Positions 9,416 to 18,019 of a stretch of 55,195 nt of DNA are shown here, one piece after another. The number at the start of each line of letters is the position of its first letter. Positions within the stretch are counted from its first letter, which is position 1. The notes under the pieces were generated by a model. It was not told the origin of the DNA, ran no database searches, and saw only the letters and a program-made list of their open reading frames with translations. Source of the stretch: Saccharospirillum sp. (GTDB lineage: Bacteria; Pseudomonadota; Gammaproteobacteria; Pseudomonadales; Natronospirillaceae); assembly GCA_022565595.1 (NCBI GenBank), contig JAIUML010000029.1:1-55195 (forward strand), written 5' to 3'. The position numbers and the translations under genes were made by a program.

Positions 9416-10423
9416 ATGACACTGGCTACACACATGTCTACCGATACCTCCATTCTCATTGTCGACGATGCCAAGTTCAGCAGCGCTATCATTCAACGCT
9501 TGTTGCAAAAGGCCGGCTTTCGAGACGTGCGCGTTGCCGACAACGCCATAGACGCTCTGAACTCCCTTAAAAAGCGCCCCGTTCACCTGCTGCTGGCGGA
9601 TTGGCTGATGCCTGGCATGGACGGTCTGGAATTAACGCGACTGGTACGAGAGCTCGACCGGCGCCAGGGCACCTTCACCTACGTCATGCTGCTGACCGCC
9701 AAGGAGAATGACGAAGCCATGCAAGAGGCCTTTGCCAAGGGTGTGGACGACTTCGTCGGCAAAACGAACCTCAAGACCCAACTGCTGGCCCGCGTTCACG
9801 CTGGCCAGCGCCTGTCTCAATTGCACAACCGGCTGTTGACTCGGGAACGTCAATTGAAAGAGCAGTTCCGAACCATCACCCGCATGAACCGGCTGGACAC
9901 CACCACGGGCCTGGGTAACAGCCAATACATAGAAGCACGGCTAACCAGGGCTCTGCAGCAAATGCGCAGTCGCAGTGGCTTTATCGGCTTGATCCTGGTG
10001 CGCCTCGATAATCTGGGGAAACTGGAGCAACAGCATGGCCAGGGGCTGAAAAATGAACTGATTCGTCAGGCCTGCGCCCGCCTGCAGGAGCACTGCCGGC
10101 CACTGGACGAGACAGCACGATTGGGCGACCACATTCTGGGGGTCCTGATTCAAGGCTCTGGCCATAATGTCACTTCGCACTCTCTGTTGCGCCGACTGGA
10201 TGAAGCCCTTTTCACCAAGGCCTACTCCACCAGCGCCGGCTACTTGTCGCTGGACGGTTGCCTGCAACTTGAGTTGGCCGATGTGGCGCAAAGCATCCCT
10301 GCTTCTGCCAGCTCCATGCTTGAAGAAGCCATGAGCAGACTGGACGCCCTGCCCCAGGAACAGCGATACGGCCAATTTTTCTGGCACAATACGCCTTCGA
10401 AGGATGATACCCCGGAAGAATAG
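9416..10423 (+). CDS. Response regulator with degenerate GGDEF domain
   Basis: This is a two-domain signalling protein. The receiver domain (about 11-135) has the acidic pair Asp17-Asp18, phosphoacceptor Asp62 (LLADWLMPGMDG), Thr94 and Lys116, so it should be phosphorylated. The C-terminal domain (about 155-320) looks like a diguanylate cyclase: it has a DTTTGLGN variant of the usual DxLTGLxNR start. However, the catalytic signature is replaced by ARLGDHILG, so it is probably inactive and may act as a binding or dimerisation module. The ATG at 9416 is used; ATG 9434 is an alternative. The HAMP-PAS histidine kinase two genes downstream is a possible partner. Confidence 0.85.
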   Translation: MTLATHMSTDTSILIVDDAKFSSAIIQRLLQKAGFRDVRVADNAIDALNSLKKRPVHLLLADWLMPGMDGLELTRLVRELDRRQGTFTYVMLLTAKENDEAMQEAFAKGVDDFVGKTNLKTQLLARVHAGQRLSQLHNRLLTRERQLKEQFRTITRMNRLDTTTGLGNSQYIEARLTRALQQMRSRSGFIGLILVRLDNLGKLEQQHGQGLKNELIRQACARLQEHCRPLDETARLGDHILGVLIQGSGHNVTSHSLLRRLDEALFTKAYSTSAGYLSLDGCLQLELADVAQSIPASASSMLEEAMSRLDALPQEQRYGQFFWHNTPSKDDTPEE

Positions 10424-10485
10424 CCTGACTGGCTTTCCTGGTGTCTTGTCCCTTATCATCAGCGAAACCCGGCTTGGACTGTGCA

Positions 10486-11376
10486 GTGAAAACCGCCCTG
10501 ATCATCGGCCCAGGTGCCATAGGCACACTGCTCGCCTGGCACCTGCAGAACAGCTTTAGCCTGGTTGTGCCGCAGCATCGTTCCGATCAATTCTTGCCTA
10601 TCCGGTTGCTGGACCAGGAGCAGGAATACCCACTGAATTGGCATTTGTCCAAACCAGATGACATCAACCCGGACATCGACCTGGTTCTGGTTACCACTAA
10701 ATCATCCATGGTTCGGACCGCAACCTCACCCTTTCTGCACCGCTTCCAGGGGGCCACCTGGCTGATCTGTTGCAATGGCATGGGCCCGCAACAATGGCTC
10801 AGTGAGCAACAGCCGGGCCGAGTCTTGTGGGCCAGCACGACCGAAGGCGCCTTGCAGACCAGCAGCCAGGAGGTTTTGCACACCGGCCGGGGTGAAACCT
10901 TGATCGGCTGTGCACAAGCGGAACTTGCCAACAGTGATTGCCTGCAAATGGCGCATTGGCTGACCGAACAGAGTGGGCCCTTGACCCTTCGCTGGGCGGA
11001 TGACATTAACACCCAGCTGTGGCGCAAACTGGCCATCAACGCGGCCATCAACCCCTTGACTGCTCATGCAGGTATTTGTAATGGCGACCTGCTGGCCCCG
11101 CACTGGCAAGCAGAACTGTCGGCCATTTGCGCCGAGGTATCAGCAGTCGCTGCGGCGCAAGGCGTTCAATTGCCTGTGAACTTGCTTGCCCAGGTGCGTG
11201 AAGTGGCAGAGCGCACGGCCCACAATCGCTCTTCCATGCTGCAGGATATGGACAAGGGTCGACCAACAGAAATAGAGGCAATCAACGGCTTTCTATTGGA
11301 TCGCGGCCATGAACAGGGCATTGCCACACCCAGGTTGCGAAACTGGTATGATGCGATCAAAAAGAGGGAGCCCTGA
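10486..11376 (+). CDS. panE: Ketopantoate reductase family protein (PanE/ApbA)
   Basis: The protein probably reduces 2-dehydropantoate to pantoate with NADPH in coenzyme A synthesis. It shows the N-terminal Rossmann motif IIGPGAIGTLLA and a TTK motif after the second strand. The C-terminal domain has WRKLAINAAINPLTA, with the catalytic lysine, and SSMLQDMDKGRPTEIEAINGF, the conserved family signature. The GTG at 10486 places the Rossmann fold at the usual N-terminal position. An in-frame GTG at 10441 adds 15 residues with no better ribosome site. The stop codon is 4 bp from the start of the following kinase. Other members of the PanE/ApbA superfamily act on different 2-oxo acids, so the substrate is not certain. 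Confidence 0.82.
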   Translation: MKTALIIGPGAIGTLLAWHLQNSFSLVVPQHRSDQFLPIRLLDQEQEYPLNWHLSKPDDINPDIDLVLVTTKSSMVRTATSPFLHRFQGATWLICCNGMGPQQWLSEQQPGRVLWASTTEGALQTSSQEVLHTGRGETLIGCAQAELANSDCLQMAHWLTEQSGPLTLRWADDINTQLWRKLAINAAINPLTAHAGICNGDLLAPHWQAELSAICAEVSAVAAAQGVQLPVNLLAQVREVAERTAHNRSSMLQDMDKGRPTEIEAINGFLLDRGHEQGIATPRLRNWYDAIKKREP

Positions 11377-11380
11377 ACCG

Positions 11381-13048
11381 ATGAATAAAAGGCTTCAACC
11401 TACCCTGGTCAGCCGCATTCTCTGGTGGTTGCTGGGCACTACAGCGGTCAGCACCCTGTGCATTGGGCTTGTGGTTATCTCCGGCCAACATTTGCCCGCC
11501 ATGGTAACGGTCGCCATTATCGCCACCATTTCCATTACCAGCGCCGGGGTGCTGTTACACATTCTGCGCAAGCACTTTCTTAAGCCGCTGAATCAACTGA
11601 TGCAGGTCTCCAAGGATGTCAGCATCACCGAGAGTATTCGTTTGCGGGCACCCAAGCTGAATCAGGATGAGCTTGGCCAGGTCGTGGATGCCTTCAATTC
11701 GATGCTTGATCGCATGGAAAGCCGTGAAGCTGAACTCAAATCCGAACGGGATCGAGCCACCGATGCACGGCAGCGCTCCGATGGCCTCGCCAGTGAAGCC
11801 CAGCGTGCACTGCATAGCCTCGAATTCGAAGTCGCCGTTCGACAACGGATTGAACGCAAGCTGACCGATGTCCAGACTTACATGAACGCCATCATCAACT
11901 CGATGCCGTCGGCCTTGATAGCCGTGGACGACCAGTTGATGGTGACGCAATGGAATACCGGCGCAACCCAGTTCAGTGGCACCCGTGACGACAAGGCCAT
12001 GGGCCGAGACCTGGCTGACGCCTTTCCGTTCCTGGCCGACCATGAGGACTTGATACAGCAGGCATTGGCCGAGCAGATATTAACCAGCCGTCACAATCTG
12101 CCCTTTACCCTGGACGACAAGCCCGGCCGCATTGATCTGATCGTCTACCCATTGCACTTGACCGGCACCAAGGGTGCGGTTATTCGCATCGATGATGTGA
12201 CCGAACAGTTCAAGCTGGAAGAGGTCATGGTGCAAACTGAAAAGATGATGTCTGTCGGTGGTATGGCCGCCGGTATGGCGCACGAGATCAATAACCCCCT
12301 GGGGGCCATTGTTCAGAATGCGCAAAATATCCAGCGTCGGCTCGACCCTCACCTGAAACGCAATGCACAGGAAGCAGAAAAGCTCGGCCTGGATTTGAAT
12401 ACCATGCAGCGCTACCTGCTGACCAGAGAGGTCTATCGCTTCCTCGACAACATCACTGAATCCGGTTTGAGGGCGTCCCGCATCGTACGCAACATGCTGC
12501 AATTCAGCCGGGACAGCGGCACCCAACTGACCTACCATGCCGTAGGCCCTGTACTGGAACAGGCGATCAACATAGCGCTCAACGACTACAATTTGCGTGC
12601 CGGCTACGCTCATCACCATCTGTATGTCGATCAGGATTTTCGTTCACCAGAAACCCGCGTACCCTGTGTGTTAACGGAACTCGAACAGGTACTGCTGAAC
12701 TTGATGAAAAACGCCGCTCAGGCGATCAAGGAACGCTTCGACACTCTCAATGACATCGACGAGGGTGTCATTCAAATCCGCCAGTATGTCGATGTGGATC
12801 ACTGCGTTATAGAAGTCAGTGACAACGGAGTCGGCATGAACGAGGCTACGCGCAAACAGATTTTTGAACCTTTTTTTACCACCAAAGAGATTGGTGTTGG
12901 TACCGGCCTTGGTTTGTCCGTCAGTTTCTTTATCATCACGGCGCATCACCATGGACGCATGACGGTCGAATCCGAGATCGGTGGCGGCAGTCGTTTCATT
13001 ATTCAGCTGCCACTGACATCACCCGGCGAATACAAACCCCCCGCATAA
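11381..13048 (+). CDS. HAMP-PAS sensor histidine kinase
   Basis: This is an inner-membrane two-component kinase of 555 residues. Two membrane segments (about 14-35 and 41-60) enclose almost no periplasmic loop. They are followed by HAMP (about 62-115), a coiled linker, PAS (about 165-275) and the catalytic core. His301 in MAHEINNPLGAI is the phosphoacceptor. N (LLNLMKNAAQAI), G1 (DNGVGM), F (FEPFFTTKEIG) and G2 (GTGLGLSVS) boxes are intact. With hardly any external domain it probably senses through the membrane or the cytosolic PAS. The ATG at 11381 follows a GGGAG ribosome site and the panE stop codon. No response regulator is adjacent; the REC protein at 9416 is the nearest candidate. Confidence 0.93.
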   Translation: MNKRLQPTLVSRILWWLLGTTAVSTLCIGLVVISGQHLPAMVTVAIIATISITSAGVLLHILRKHFLKPLNQLMQVSKDVSITESIRLRAPKLNQDELGQVVDAFNSMLDRMESREAELKSERDRATDARQRSDGLASEAQRALHSLEFEVAVRQRIERKLTDVQTYMNAIINSMPSALIAVDDQLMVTQWNTGATQFSGTRDDKAMGRDLADAFPFLADHEDLIQQALAEQILTSRHNLPFTLDDKPGRIDLIVYPLHLTGTKGAVIRIDDVTEQFKLEEVMVQTEKMMSVGGMAAGMAHEINNPLGAIVQNAQNIQRRLDPHLKRNAQEAEKLGLDLNTMQRYLLTREVYRFLDNITESGLRASRIVRNMLQFSRDSGTQLTYHAVGPVLEQAINIALNDYNLRAGYAHHHLYVDQDFRSPETRVPCVLTELEQVLLNLMKNAAQAIKERFDTLNDIDEGVIQIRQYVDVDHCVIEVSDNGVGMNEATRKQIFEPFFTTKEIGVGTGLGLSVSFFIITAHHHGRMTVESEIGGGSRFIIQLPLTSPGEYKPPA

Positions 13049-13061
13049 TAGAGGCAACCCC

Positions 13062-13622
13062 ATGGGCAACCGACTATCGAAAATTTATACCCGCACCGGA
13101 GACACCGGCGAAACAGGCCTTGGCATGCAGGAACGCATTGGCAAAGACAGTGCTCGCATTGCAGCCATCGGCGACATCGATGAGCTGAACAGCAGTCTCG
13201 GTTGGTTGATGGTAGCGTTGGGTACGGAGCACGAAGAGTACACCATGCTCAGCCAGATCCAGCACGACCTCTTCGACCTCGGCGGCGAACTGGCGATGCC
13301 CGGCTATGAACTGCTCGATGAGCAACTGATTCAGGACATCGAACAACACATCGATCGCATCAACGACCCACTGCCGCCCCTGAAGAACTTCATTCTACCC
13401 GGAGGCAACGAAGCCGCTGCCCGCTGCCACCTGGTGCGCAGCATCTGCCGGCGCGCCGAGCGCAGCCTGGTGGCATTCAACCGCGAGGAGGCCACCGGCC
13501 ATTCTCTGGCTCAGCAATACCTGAACCGCCTCTCGGACCTGATGTTCGTGTTCGCCAGACAACTGGCCAGAGCCGAGGGTTGCAGTGAGGTTTTGTGGCA
13601 AAGTCGACACAAACGTGAATAG
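13062..13622 (+). CDS. PduO-type ATP:cob(I)alamin adenosyltransferase
   Basis: The enzyme transfers the adenosyl group of ATP to cob(I)alamin, making adenosylcobalamin. The 186-residue protein has the family N-terminus KIYTRTGDTGETGL (ATP-binding P-loop-like TRTGDxG), GDIDELNSSLG, and the C-terminal block CRRAERSLVAFN and YLNRLSDLMFVFAR. Length is normal for the PduO/MMAB class. The ATG at 13062 has an AGAGG site 8 bp upstream and starts 13 bp after the kinase stop codon, so it may be co-transcribed. No cobalamin riboswitch is visible upstream, as expected for a gene inside an operon. Confidence 0.93.
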   Translation: MGNRLSKIYTRTGDTGETGLGMQERIGKDSARIAAIGDIDELNSSLGWLMVALGTEHEEYTMLSQIQHDLFDLGGELAMPGYELLDEQLIQDIEQHIDRINDPLPPLKNFILPGGNEAAARCHLVRSICRRAERSLVAFNREEATGHSLAQQYLNRLSDLMFVFARQLARAEGCSEVLWQSRHKRE

Positions 13623-13702
13623 ACGCCAATAAAAGGCTAAACCCGACGCCTTACAGGCCGATATCAAGAGTAACTTCATTTAAACAACGAGTTCAGACTC
13701 TC

Positions 13703-13921
13703 ATGGCGGCTATAATCCTGGGCAAGACCCTGCTGACCGACGAAGAATTGATCGAGCACGCCTTCAGCGTAGACAACGAAGCCGATCTCAACCTGACGGA
13801 ACTGCGGCATCATGCCGTGGAAGCGGCCATGTACACTTCGATGTTGCTGATTCGGATGATGAAAGCAGAGCGCATCTACGTGGAGTGTCGCCCCACGATC
13901 ACACCAGATAAACCCCTTTAG
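13703..13921 (+). CDS. Small hypothetical protein (72 aa)
   Basis: This is a short acidic protein that I do not recognise. It reads like a compact helical protein, with acidic residues in DEELIEHAFSVDNEADLN and a second helix AVEAAMYTSMLLIRMMKAERIYV. There is no signal peptide and the ribosome site is weak. It is accepted because no overlapping gene explains the frame, the amino-acid composition looks protein-like, and it fills the space between two plus-strand operons. It precedes the gcvH leader hairpin by about 60 bp. Confidence 0.5.
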   Translation: MAAIILGKTLLTDEELIEHAFSVDNEADLNLTELRHHAVEAAMYTSMLLIRMMKAERIYVECRPTITPDKPL

Positions 13922-13983
13922 GCGGTGACTGACCCGTCTCAGTAGCCCAACTTTGATTCCCCATGCTACATTATAGGCAATCC

Positions 13984-14010
13984 AGACACCCGGACTTCGT
14001 TCGGGTGTCT
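13984..14010 (+). terminator. Perfect 9-bp hairpin upstream of gcvH
   Basis: AGACACCCG (13984-13992) pairs perfectly with CGGGTGTCT (14002-14010) across a 9-nt loop. No T-run follows, so it may be a weak terminator for the small gene or a leader hairpin of gcvH. The sequence shows no glycine-riboswitch core. Confidence 0.45.
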
Positions 14011-14046
14011 TCACATTGACTCCTGTAATGAACAAAGGGTTTTGAC

Positions 14047-14436
14047 ATGAGCACGATTCCGGCAGATCTGAAGTACTCTGCATCTCACGAGTGGGTTCGG
14101 GAAGAAAACGACGACGTCGTTACCATCGGCATTACCGACTACGCTCAGGAACAACTGGGTGACGTCGTTTTCGTCGAGCTTCCCGAGGAGGGAGCTGCGG
14201 TGGTAGCGGGCGATTCTGTCGCCGTGGTTGAGTCCGTCAAGGCGGCATCCGACATCTACACCCCCTTGACCGGCACCGTTGTCGCCGTTAACGACTCTCT
14301 GGAAGATGCCCCGGAGCAGGTTAACGAAGACGCCTATGAGAATGGCTGGTTGTTCAAGATCAAATTGGCCGATGCCGGTGAGCTGAAAGACTTGATGGAC
14401 GCCGAGTCCTACCAGGATCAGTGCGCAGAAGACTGA
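14047..14436 (+). CDS. gcvH: Glycine cleavage system H protein
   Basis: GcvH is the lipoylated carrier that shuttles the aminomethyl group between GcvP, GcvT and lipoamide dehydrogenase. The 129-residue protein has the lipoylation motif [11 protein letters not shown] with Lys65. The N-terminal HEWVRE and C-terminal NENGWL-like [10 protein letters not shown] blocks are typical. The ATG at 14047 has an AAAGGG site 7 bp upstream. It is followed by gcvP; gcvT, usually the first gene of this operon, is not beside it. Confidence 0.97.
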   Translation: MSTIPADLKYSASHEWVREENDDVVTIGITDYAQEQLGDVVFVELPEEGAAVVAGDSVAVVESVKAASDIYTPLTGTVVAVNDSLEDAPEQVNEDAYENGWLFKIKLADAGELKDLMDAESYQDQCAED

Positions 14437-14464
14437 GCTGATTGCCAGCACCCCAGTGTCACAC

Positions 14465-14487
14465 GGCAGGGCCAATCTGGCCCTGCC
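14465..14487 (+). other. Intercistronic hairpin between gcvH and gcvP
   Basis: GGCAGGGCC (14465-14473) pairs perfectly with GGCCCTGCC (14479-14487) across the loop AATCT. There is no T-run, so it is more likely an mRNA-stabilising or processing element protecting the gcvH message than a full terminator. Confidence 0.6.
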
Positions 14488-14518
14488 CGCCTACCCTGTT
14501 CCAACCGAGACGCCCGCC

Positions 14519-17413
14519 ATGACCGAAGCAACCCCTCTGGAGATTCTCGAAGCCAAGGACGATTTCCTGCGTCGCCACATTGGGCCATCACCGGCCGACG
14601 AAGCCCAGATGCTGTCGCAACTTGGGCTGAACTCTCTGGAAGCCCTGGTCGACCAGATCCTGCCCGAAAGCATCCGTTACGATCAGGATTTGAGAGTCGA
14701 GCGCGCAACCAGTGAAACAGAGGCTTTGAGTTACCTCCAGGCCGTTGCCCGACAAAACAAGGTCTATCGCACCTACATTGGCCTGGGGTATCACGACACC
14801 CTGGTGCCCAATGTGCTGCTGCGCAATGTACTGGAGAACCCGGGTTGGTACACCGCCTACACCCCCTACCAACCGGAAATTGCCCAGGGTCGGCTGGAAG
14901 CCTTGATCAATTACCAGCAGGTGGTTTCTGACCTGACTGGCTTGCCTCTGGCCAATGCGTCCCTGCTGGACGAAGCTACAGCTGCGGCTGAAGCCATGGC
15001 AATGGCGCGGCGCTGCACCCCCAAAAACAACGCCAATACCTTCTTTGTGGACGACAACATCCTGCCACAGACACTGGACGTGGTGCGCACTCGGGCCCAG
15101 TACATGGGTTTTGAAGTCATCACCGGTACACTGGAAGAAGCGGCCAATCAGCCAGTTTTTGCCGCCCTGCTGCAGTACCCGGGCAGCAATGGTGAGGTGC
15201 GTGACCCCGAGCCAGTCATAGAAGCCCTTCATAGGCAGGATGCCCTGGCCATAGTCGCCACGGATCTGATGGCCCTGTTGTTGCTCAAATCGCCTGGTGA
15301 TATGGGCGCTGACATTGTGCTCGGTAACAGCCAGCGCTTCGGTGTACCACTCGGCTACGGCGGCCCGCATGCCGCTTTTTTTGCCACACGCGAAGAATTC
15401 AAACGCAGTATCCCGGGCCGCTTGATCGGCGTATCAAAAGACACCAATGGCAAAACCGCCTTGCGCATGGCACTGCAAACCCGGGAGCAACATATACGCC
15501 GGGAAAAAGCCAACTCGAACATCTGTACTGCCCAGGTATTGCTGGCCAACCTCGCGGGGCTTTATGCGGTTTATCATGGCCCGGAAGGCTTGCTTACCAT
15601 CGCACAACGCATTCATCGTTTGACCGGCATTCTGGCCGAAGGCCTGGAAGCCAAGGGCATTCACATCGTCAACAGCCATTTCTTCGATACGCTGACCATA
15701 GACCCCCAGGGCAACAGGGACCTGATTCTGCAACGCGCCGAAGAAAAACAGGTGAACCTGCGGCTGGACGACCGGGGCACCCTGGGCATCAGCTTGAATG
15801 AGACCACAACGCGTGAAGACGTCGAGGACCTGTTCGATATCCTGATGGGCGAACACGACTTTATCGTCGCCGAGATAGATGACCAGATCACCAATCAGGG
15901 CACGACCTTTCTGCCCGAAAACCTCGAGCGCCAAAGCCCCTATCTGACGCACCCGGTGTTTCACAAACATCACAGCGAATCGGCCATGTTGCGCTACCTG
16001 AAGCAACTGGAAAACCGGGACCTGTCACTGGCGCACAGTATGATTTCGCTGGGCTCGTGCACCATGAAATTGAACGCCACCGCTGAAATGATTCCGATCT
16101 CCTGGCCGGAATTCAACCGCATGCACCCCTTCGCACCCCGACCTCAATCCAGTGGTTACCGCATTCTGCTGGAAGAGCTGAATGCCATGCTGTGCGCCAT
16201 TACCGGCTTCGATGCCATCAGCATGCAACCCAACTCCGGTGCCCAGGGAGAATACGCTGGCCTGTTGGCGATCCGTCGCTACCAGCAAAGCCAGGGCGAA
16301 GTGCAGCGCACTGTTTGCCTGATCCCGCAGTCGGCTCACGGCACCAACCCCGCTTCAGCACAGATGATGGGCCTGAAGGTGGTGGTGGTAAAAACCGACG
16401 AGGCTGGAAACATTGATCTGGACGATTTGCGCGCCAAAGCGGCTCAGGCTGGCGACCAGCTCAGTTGCCTGATGGTCACCTACCCTTCAACTCACGGGGT
16501 TTACGAAGAAGGCATCAAGGAGATCTGTCGGATCATTCACGACCAGGGCGGTCAGGTGTATATGGACGGCGCCAACCTCAATGCTCAGGTCGGACTCACC
16601 CGCCCAGCTGATATGGGCGCTGATGTGGCCCACCTGAACCTGCACAAGACCTTCGCCATTCCACACGGGGGTGGCGGCCCGGGCATGGGACCCATCGGCG
16701 TAAAAACGCACCTGATAGACTTTCTGCCAGGCCACGGCAAGAACATGAACGAGCCGGATGGCGCAAAAGACGGAGCGGTTTCTGCCGCCCCTTTTGGCAG
16801 CGCCTCCATTCTGCCCATTTCCTGGATGTACATTCGCCTGCTCGGTGCCCAGGGCCTGCACCGCGCCACCTGCATCGCCCTGTTGAACGCCAACTATGTG
16901 GCCGAGCGGCTGAAGGATCATTACCCCATTCTATACACTGGCCGCAATGGACGAGTGGCTCATGAGTGCATTCTCGACCTTCGGCCCTTGAAGGCCAAAA
17001 CCGGCATTACCGAAGTCGACATTGCCAAGCGCCTGATGGACTATGGCTTTCATGCGCCAACCATGAGCTTTCCGGTGCCGGGCACCTTTATGGTGGAGCC
17101 CACCGAGAGTGAGCACCTGGAAGAGCTGGACCGTTTTATCGATGCCATGATCGAAATCCGAAAGGAGATCGACCGCGTTGACCAGGGTGAATGGCCACTG
17201 GACAACAACCCGTTAACACGGGCACCCCACACCCAGAGCGATCTGGTCAGCGACTGGCAGCGCCCCTACAGCCGCAAGCGAGCCGTCTTTCCCCTGCCCT
17301 GGGTTGCTCAGGCAAAATTCTGGCCCAGTGTGAACCGGATCGACGATGTCTGGGGTGACCGCAATCTGTTTTGCAGTTGCCCTGCCATAGACGAATATAC
17401 GGAGACGCAATGA
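14519..17413 (+). CDS. gcvP: Glycine dehydrogenase (decarboxylating), P protein
   Basis: GcvP is the PLP-dependent decarboxylase of the glycine cleavage system and passes the aminomethyl group to lipoyl-GcvH. The 964-residue single-chain form has the N-terminal FLRRHIGPS and the [13 protein letters not shown] segment. The PLP-lysine motif [18 protein letters not shown] and the C-terminal domain are complete. The ATG at 14519 begins [20 protein letters not shown]. An upstream in-frame start at 14456 would translate through the hairpin at 14465-14487 and is rejected. Its stop codon overlaps the gcvR start (ATGA). Confidence 0.97.
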   Translation: MTEATPLEILEAKDDFLRRHIGPSPADEAQMLSQLGLNSLEALVDQILPESIRYDQDLRVERATSETEALSYLQAVARQNKVYRTYIGLGYHDTLVPNVLLRNVLENPGWYTAYTPYQPEIAQGRLEALINYQQVVSDLTGLPLANASLLDEATAAAEAMAMARRCTPKNNANTFFVDDNILPQTLDVVRTRAQYMGFEVITGTLEEAANQPVFAALLQYPGSNGEVRDPEPVIEALHRQDALAIVATDLMALLLLKSPGDMGADIVLGNSQRFGVPLGYGGPHAAFFATREEFKRSIPGRLIGVSKDTNGKTALRMALQTREQHIRREKANSNICTAQVLLANLAGLYAVYHGPEGLLTIAQRIHRLTGILAEGLEAKGIHIVNSHFFDTLTIDPQGNRDLILQRAEEKQVNLRLDDRGTLGISLNETTTREDVEDLFDILMGEHDFIVAEIDDQITNQGTTFLPENLERQSPYLTHPVFHKHHSESAMLRYLKQLENRDLSLAHSMISLGSCTMKLNATAEMIPISWPEFNRMHPFAPRPQSSGYRILLEELNAMLCAITGFDAISMQPNSGAQGEYAGLLAIRRYQQSQGEVQRTVCLIPQSAHGTNPASAQMMGLKVVVVKTDEAGNIDLDDLRAKAAQAGDQLSCLMVTYPSTHGVYEEGIKEICRIIHDQGGQVYMDGANLNAQVGLTRPADMGADVAHLNLHKTFAIPHGGGGPGMGPIGVKTHLIDFLPGHGKNMNEPDGAKDGAVSAAPFGSASILPISWMYIRLLGAQGLHRATCIALLNANYVAERLKDHYPILYTGRNGRVAHECILDLRPLKAKTGITEVDIAKRLMDYGFHAPTMSFPVPGTFMVEPTESEHLEELDRFIDAMIEIRKEIDRVDQGEWPLDNNPLTRAPHTQSDLVSDWQRPYSRKRAVFPLPWVAQAKFWPSVNRIDDVWGDRNLFCSCPAIDEYTETQ

Positions 17414-17913
17414 TGGAAATCATTCTGACGGTCATGGCTTCCGATCGGCCTGGCATAGTGGAACAGTTGGCGGCAGTCATCGAGGCAGAAGGCGCCAGTT
17501 GGCAGGAAAGCCGCATGGCAACAATGGCCGGCCGCTTTACCGGCATCGTGCGAGTCGAGCTGGAACAAGGCAACTACCCCTCTCTGCAAAAAGCCTTGCA
17601 GGCGCTACGAGACAAGGGCTTGAGCGTTCAGATCGAGCTCGGTGAAAGCGAAGCCGAAATTTCACAACGCTGCACCATAGCGGTGGTCGGTAATGATCGG
17701 CCGGGCATTGTTCGGGAAGTCAGCCGAGCGCTGGCGGCAATGAACATCAATGTCATCGAACTGACAACAGAAATAGAACCCGCTTCCATGAGTGGCGGCA
17801 TCCTGTTTCGGGCAGAAATCGAGCTGGGCCTGACGAAAGACCAGGCACTTGAGGCCGTGATCAATGGCCTGGAAGGTTTGTCACCGGACTTGATGGTGGA
17901 TCAAACGGCCTGA
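17410..17913 (+). CDS. gcvR: GcvR-family ACT-domain regulator
   Basis: This is a 167-residue protein made of two ACT domains (about 3-80 and 86-165). Each begins with a DRPGIV-type turn ([12 protein letters not shown] and [12 protein letters not shown]), the pattern of GcvR. In E. coli GcvR binds glycine and antagonises the LysR regulator GcvA. Here the gene is translationally coupled to gcvP: ATG 17410 overlaps the gcvP TGA, with GGAG just upstream, and ATG 17413 is an equally possible start. The linkage with gcvP supports a role in glycine-responsive control. A GcvA-type LysR gene lies far away at 49015, with no evidence that the two interact. Confidence 0.87.
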   Translation: MMEIILTVMASDRPGIVEQLAAVIEAEGASWQESRMATMAGRFTGIVRVELEQGNYPSLQKALQALRDKGLSVQIELGESEAEISQRCTIAVVGNDRPGIVREVSRALAAMNINVIELTTEIEPASMSGGILFRAEIELGLTKDQALEAVINGLEGLSPDLMVDQTA

Positions 17914-17920
17914 CCCTCGA

Positions 17921-17987
17921 CTATGGTCCGCAACAGCTACCGGGTAGGCCTCTGAGGGGTACCAGAGGTAGCCAGCGCGAACCATAG
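17921..17987. other. Long bulged hairpin between convergent gcvR and BCCT genes
   Basis: Nested pairs CTATGGT/ACCATAG (17921-17927 with 17981-17987), GCTACC/GGTAGC (17936-17941 with 17968-17973) and CCTCTG/CAGAGG (17949-17954 with 17963-17968) form an extended structure. The last two overlap slightly, so they are partly alternative. No T-run flanks it. Its position between convergent genes suggests a bidirectional termination or mRNA-end structure. Confidence 0.5.
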
Positions 17988-18019
17988 CCACAACTTACAG
18001 CCTTGGGGGTCCCTATACC

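Noticed and set aside
8382-9419. 345-codon plus-strand frame
   Set aside because: It overlaps the cNMP-CBS-DUF294 gene antisense and its translation shows no domain-like pattern.
13922-14046. Glycine riboswitch before gcvH
   Set aside because: No conserved aptamer core is visible in the 125-bp leader; only a simple hairpin.
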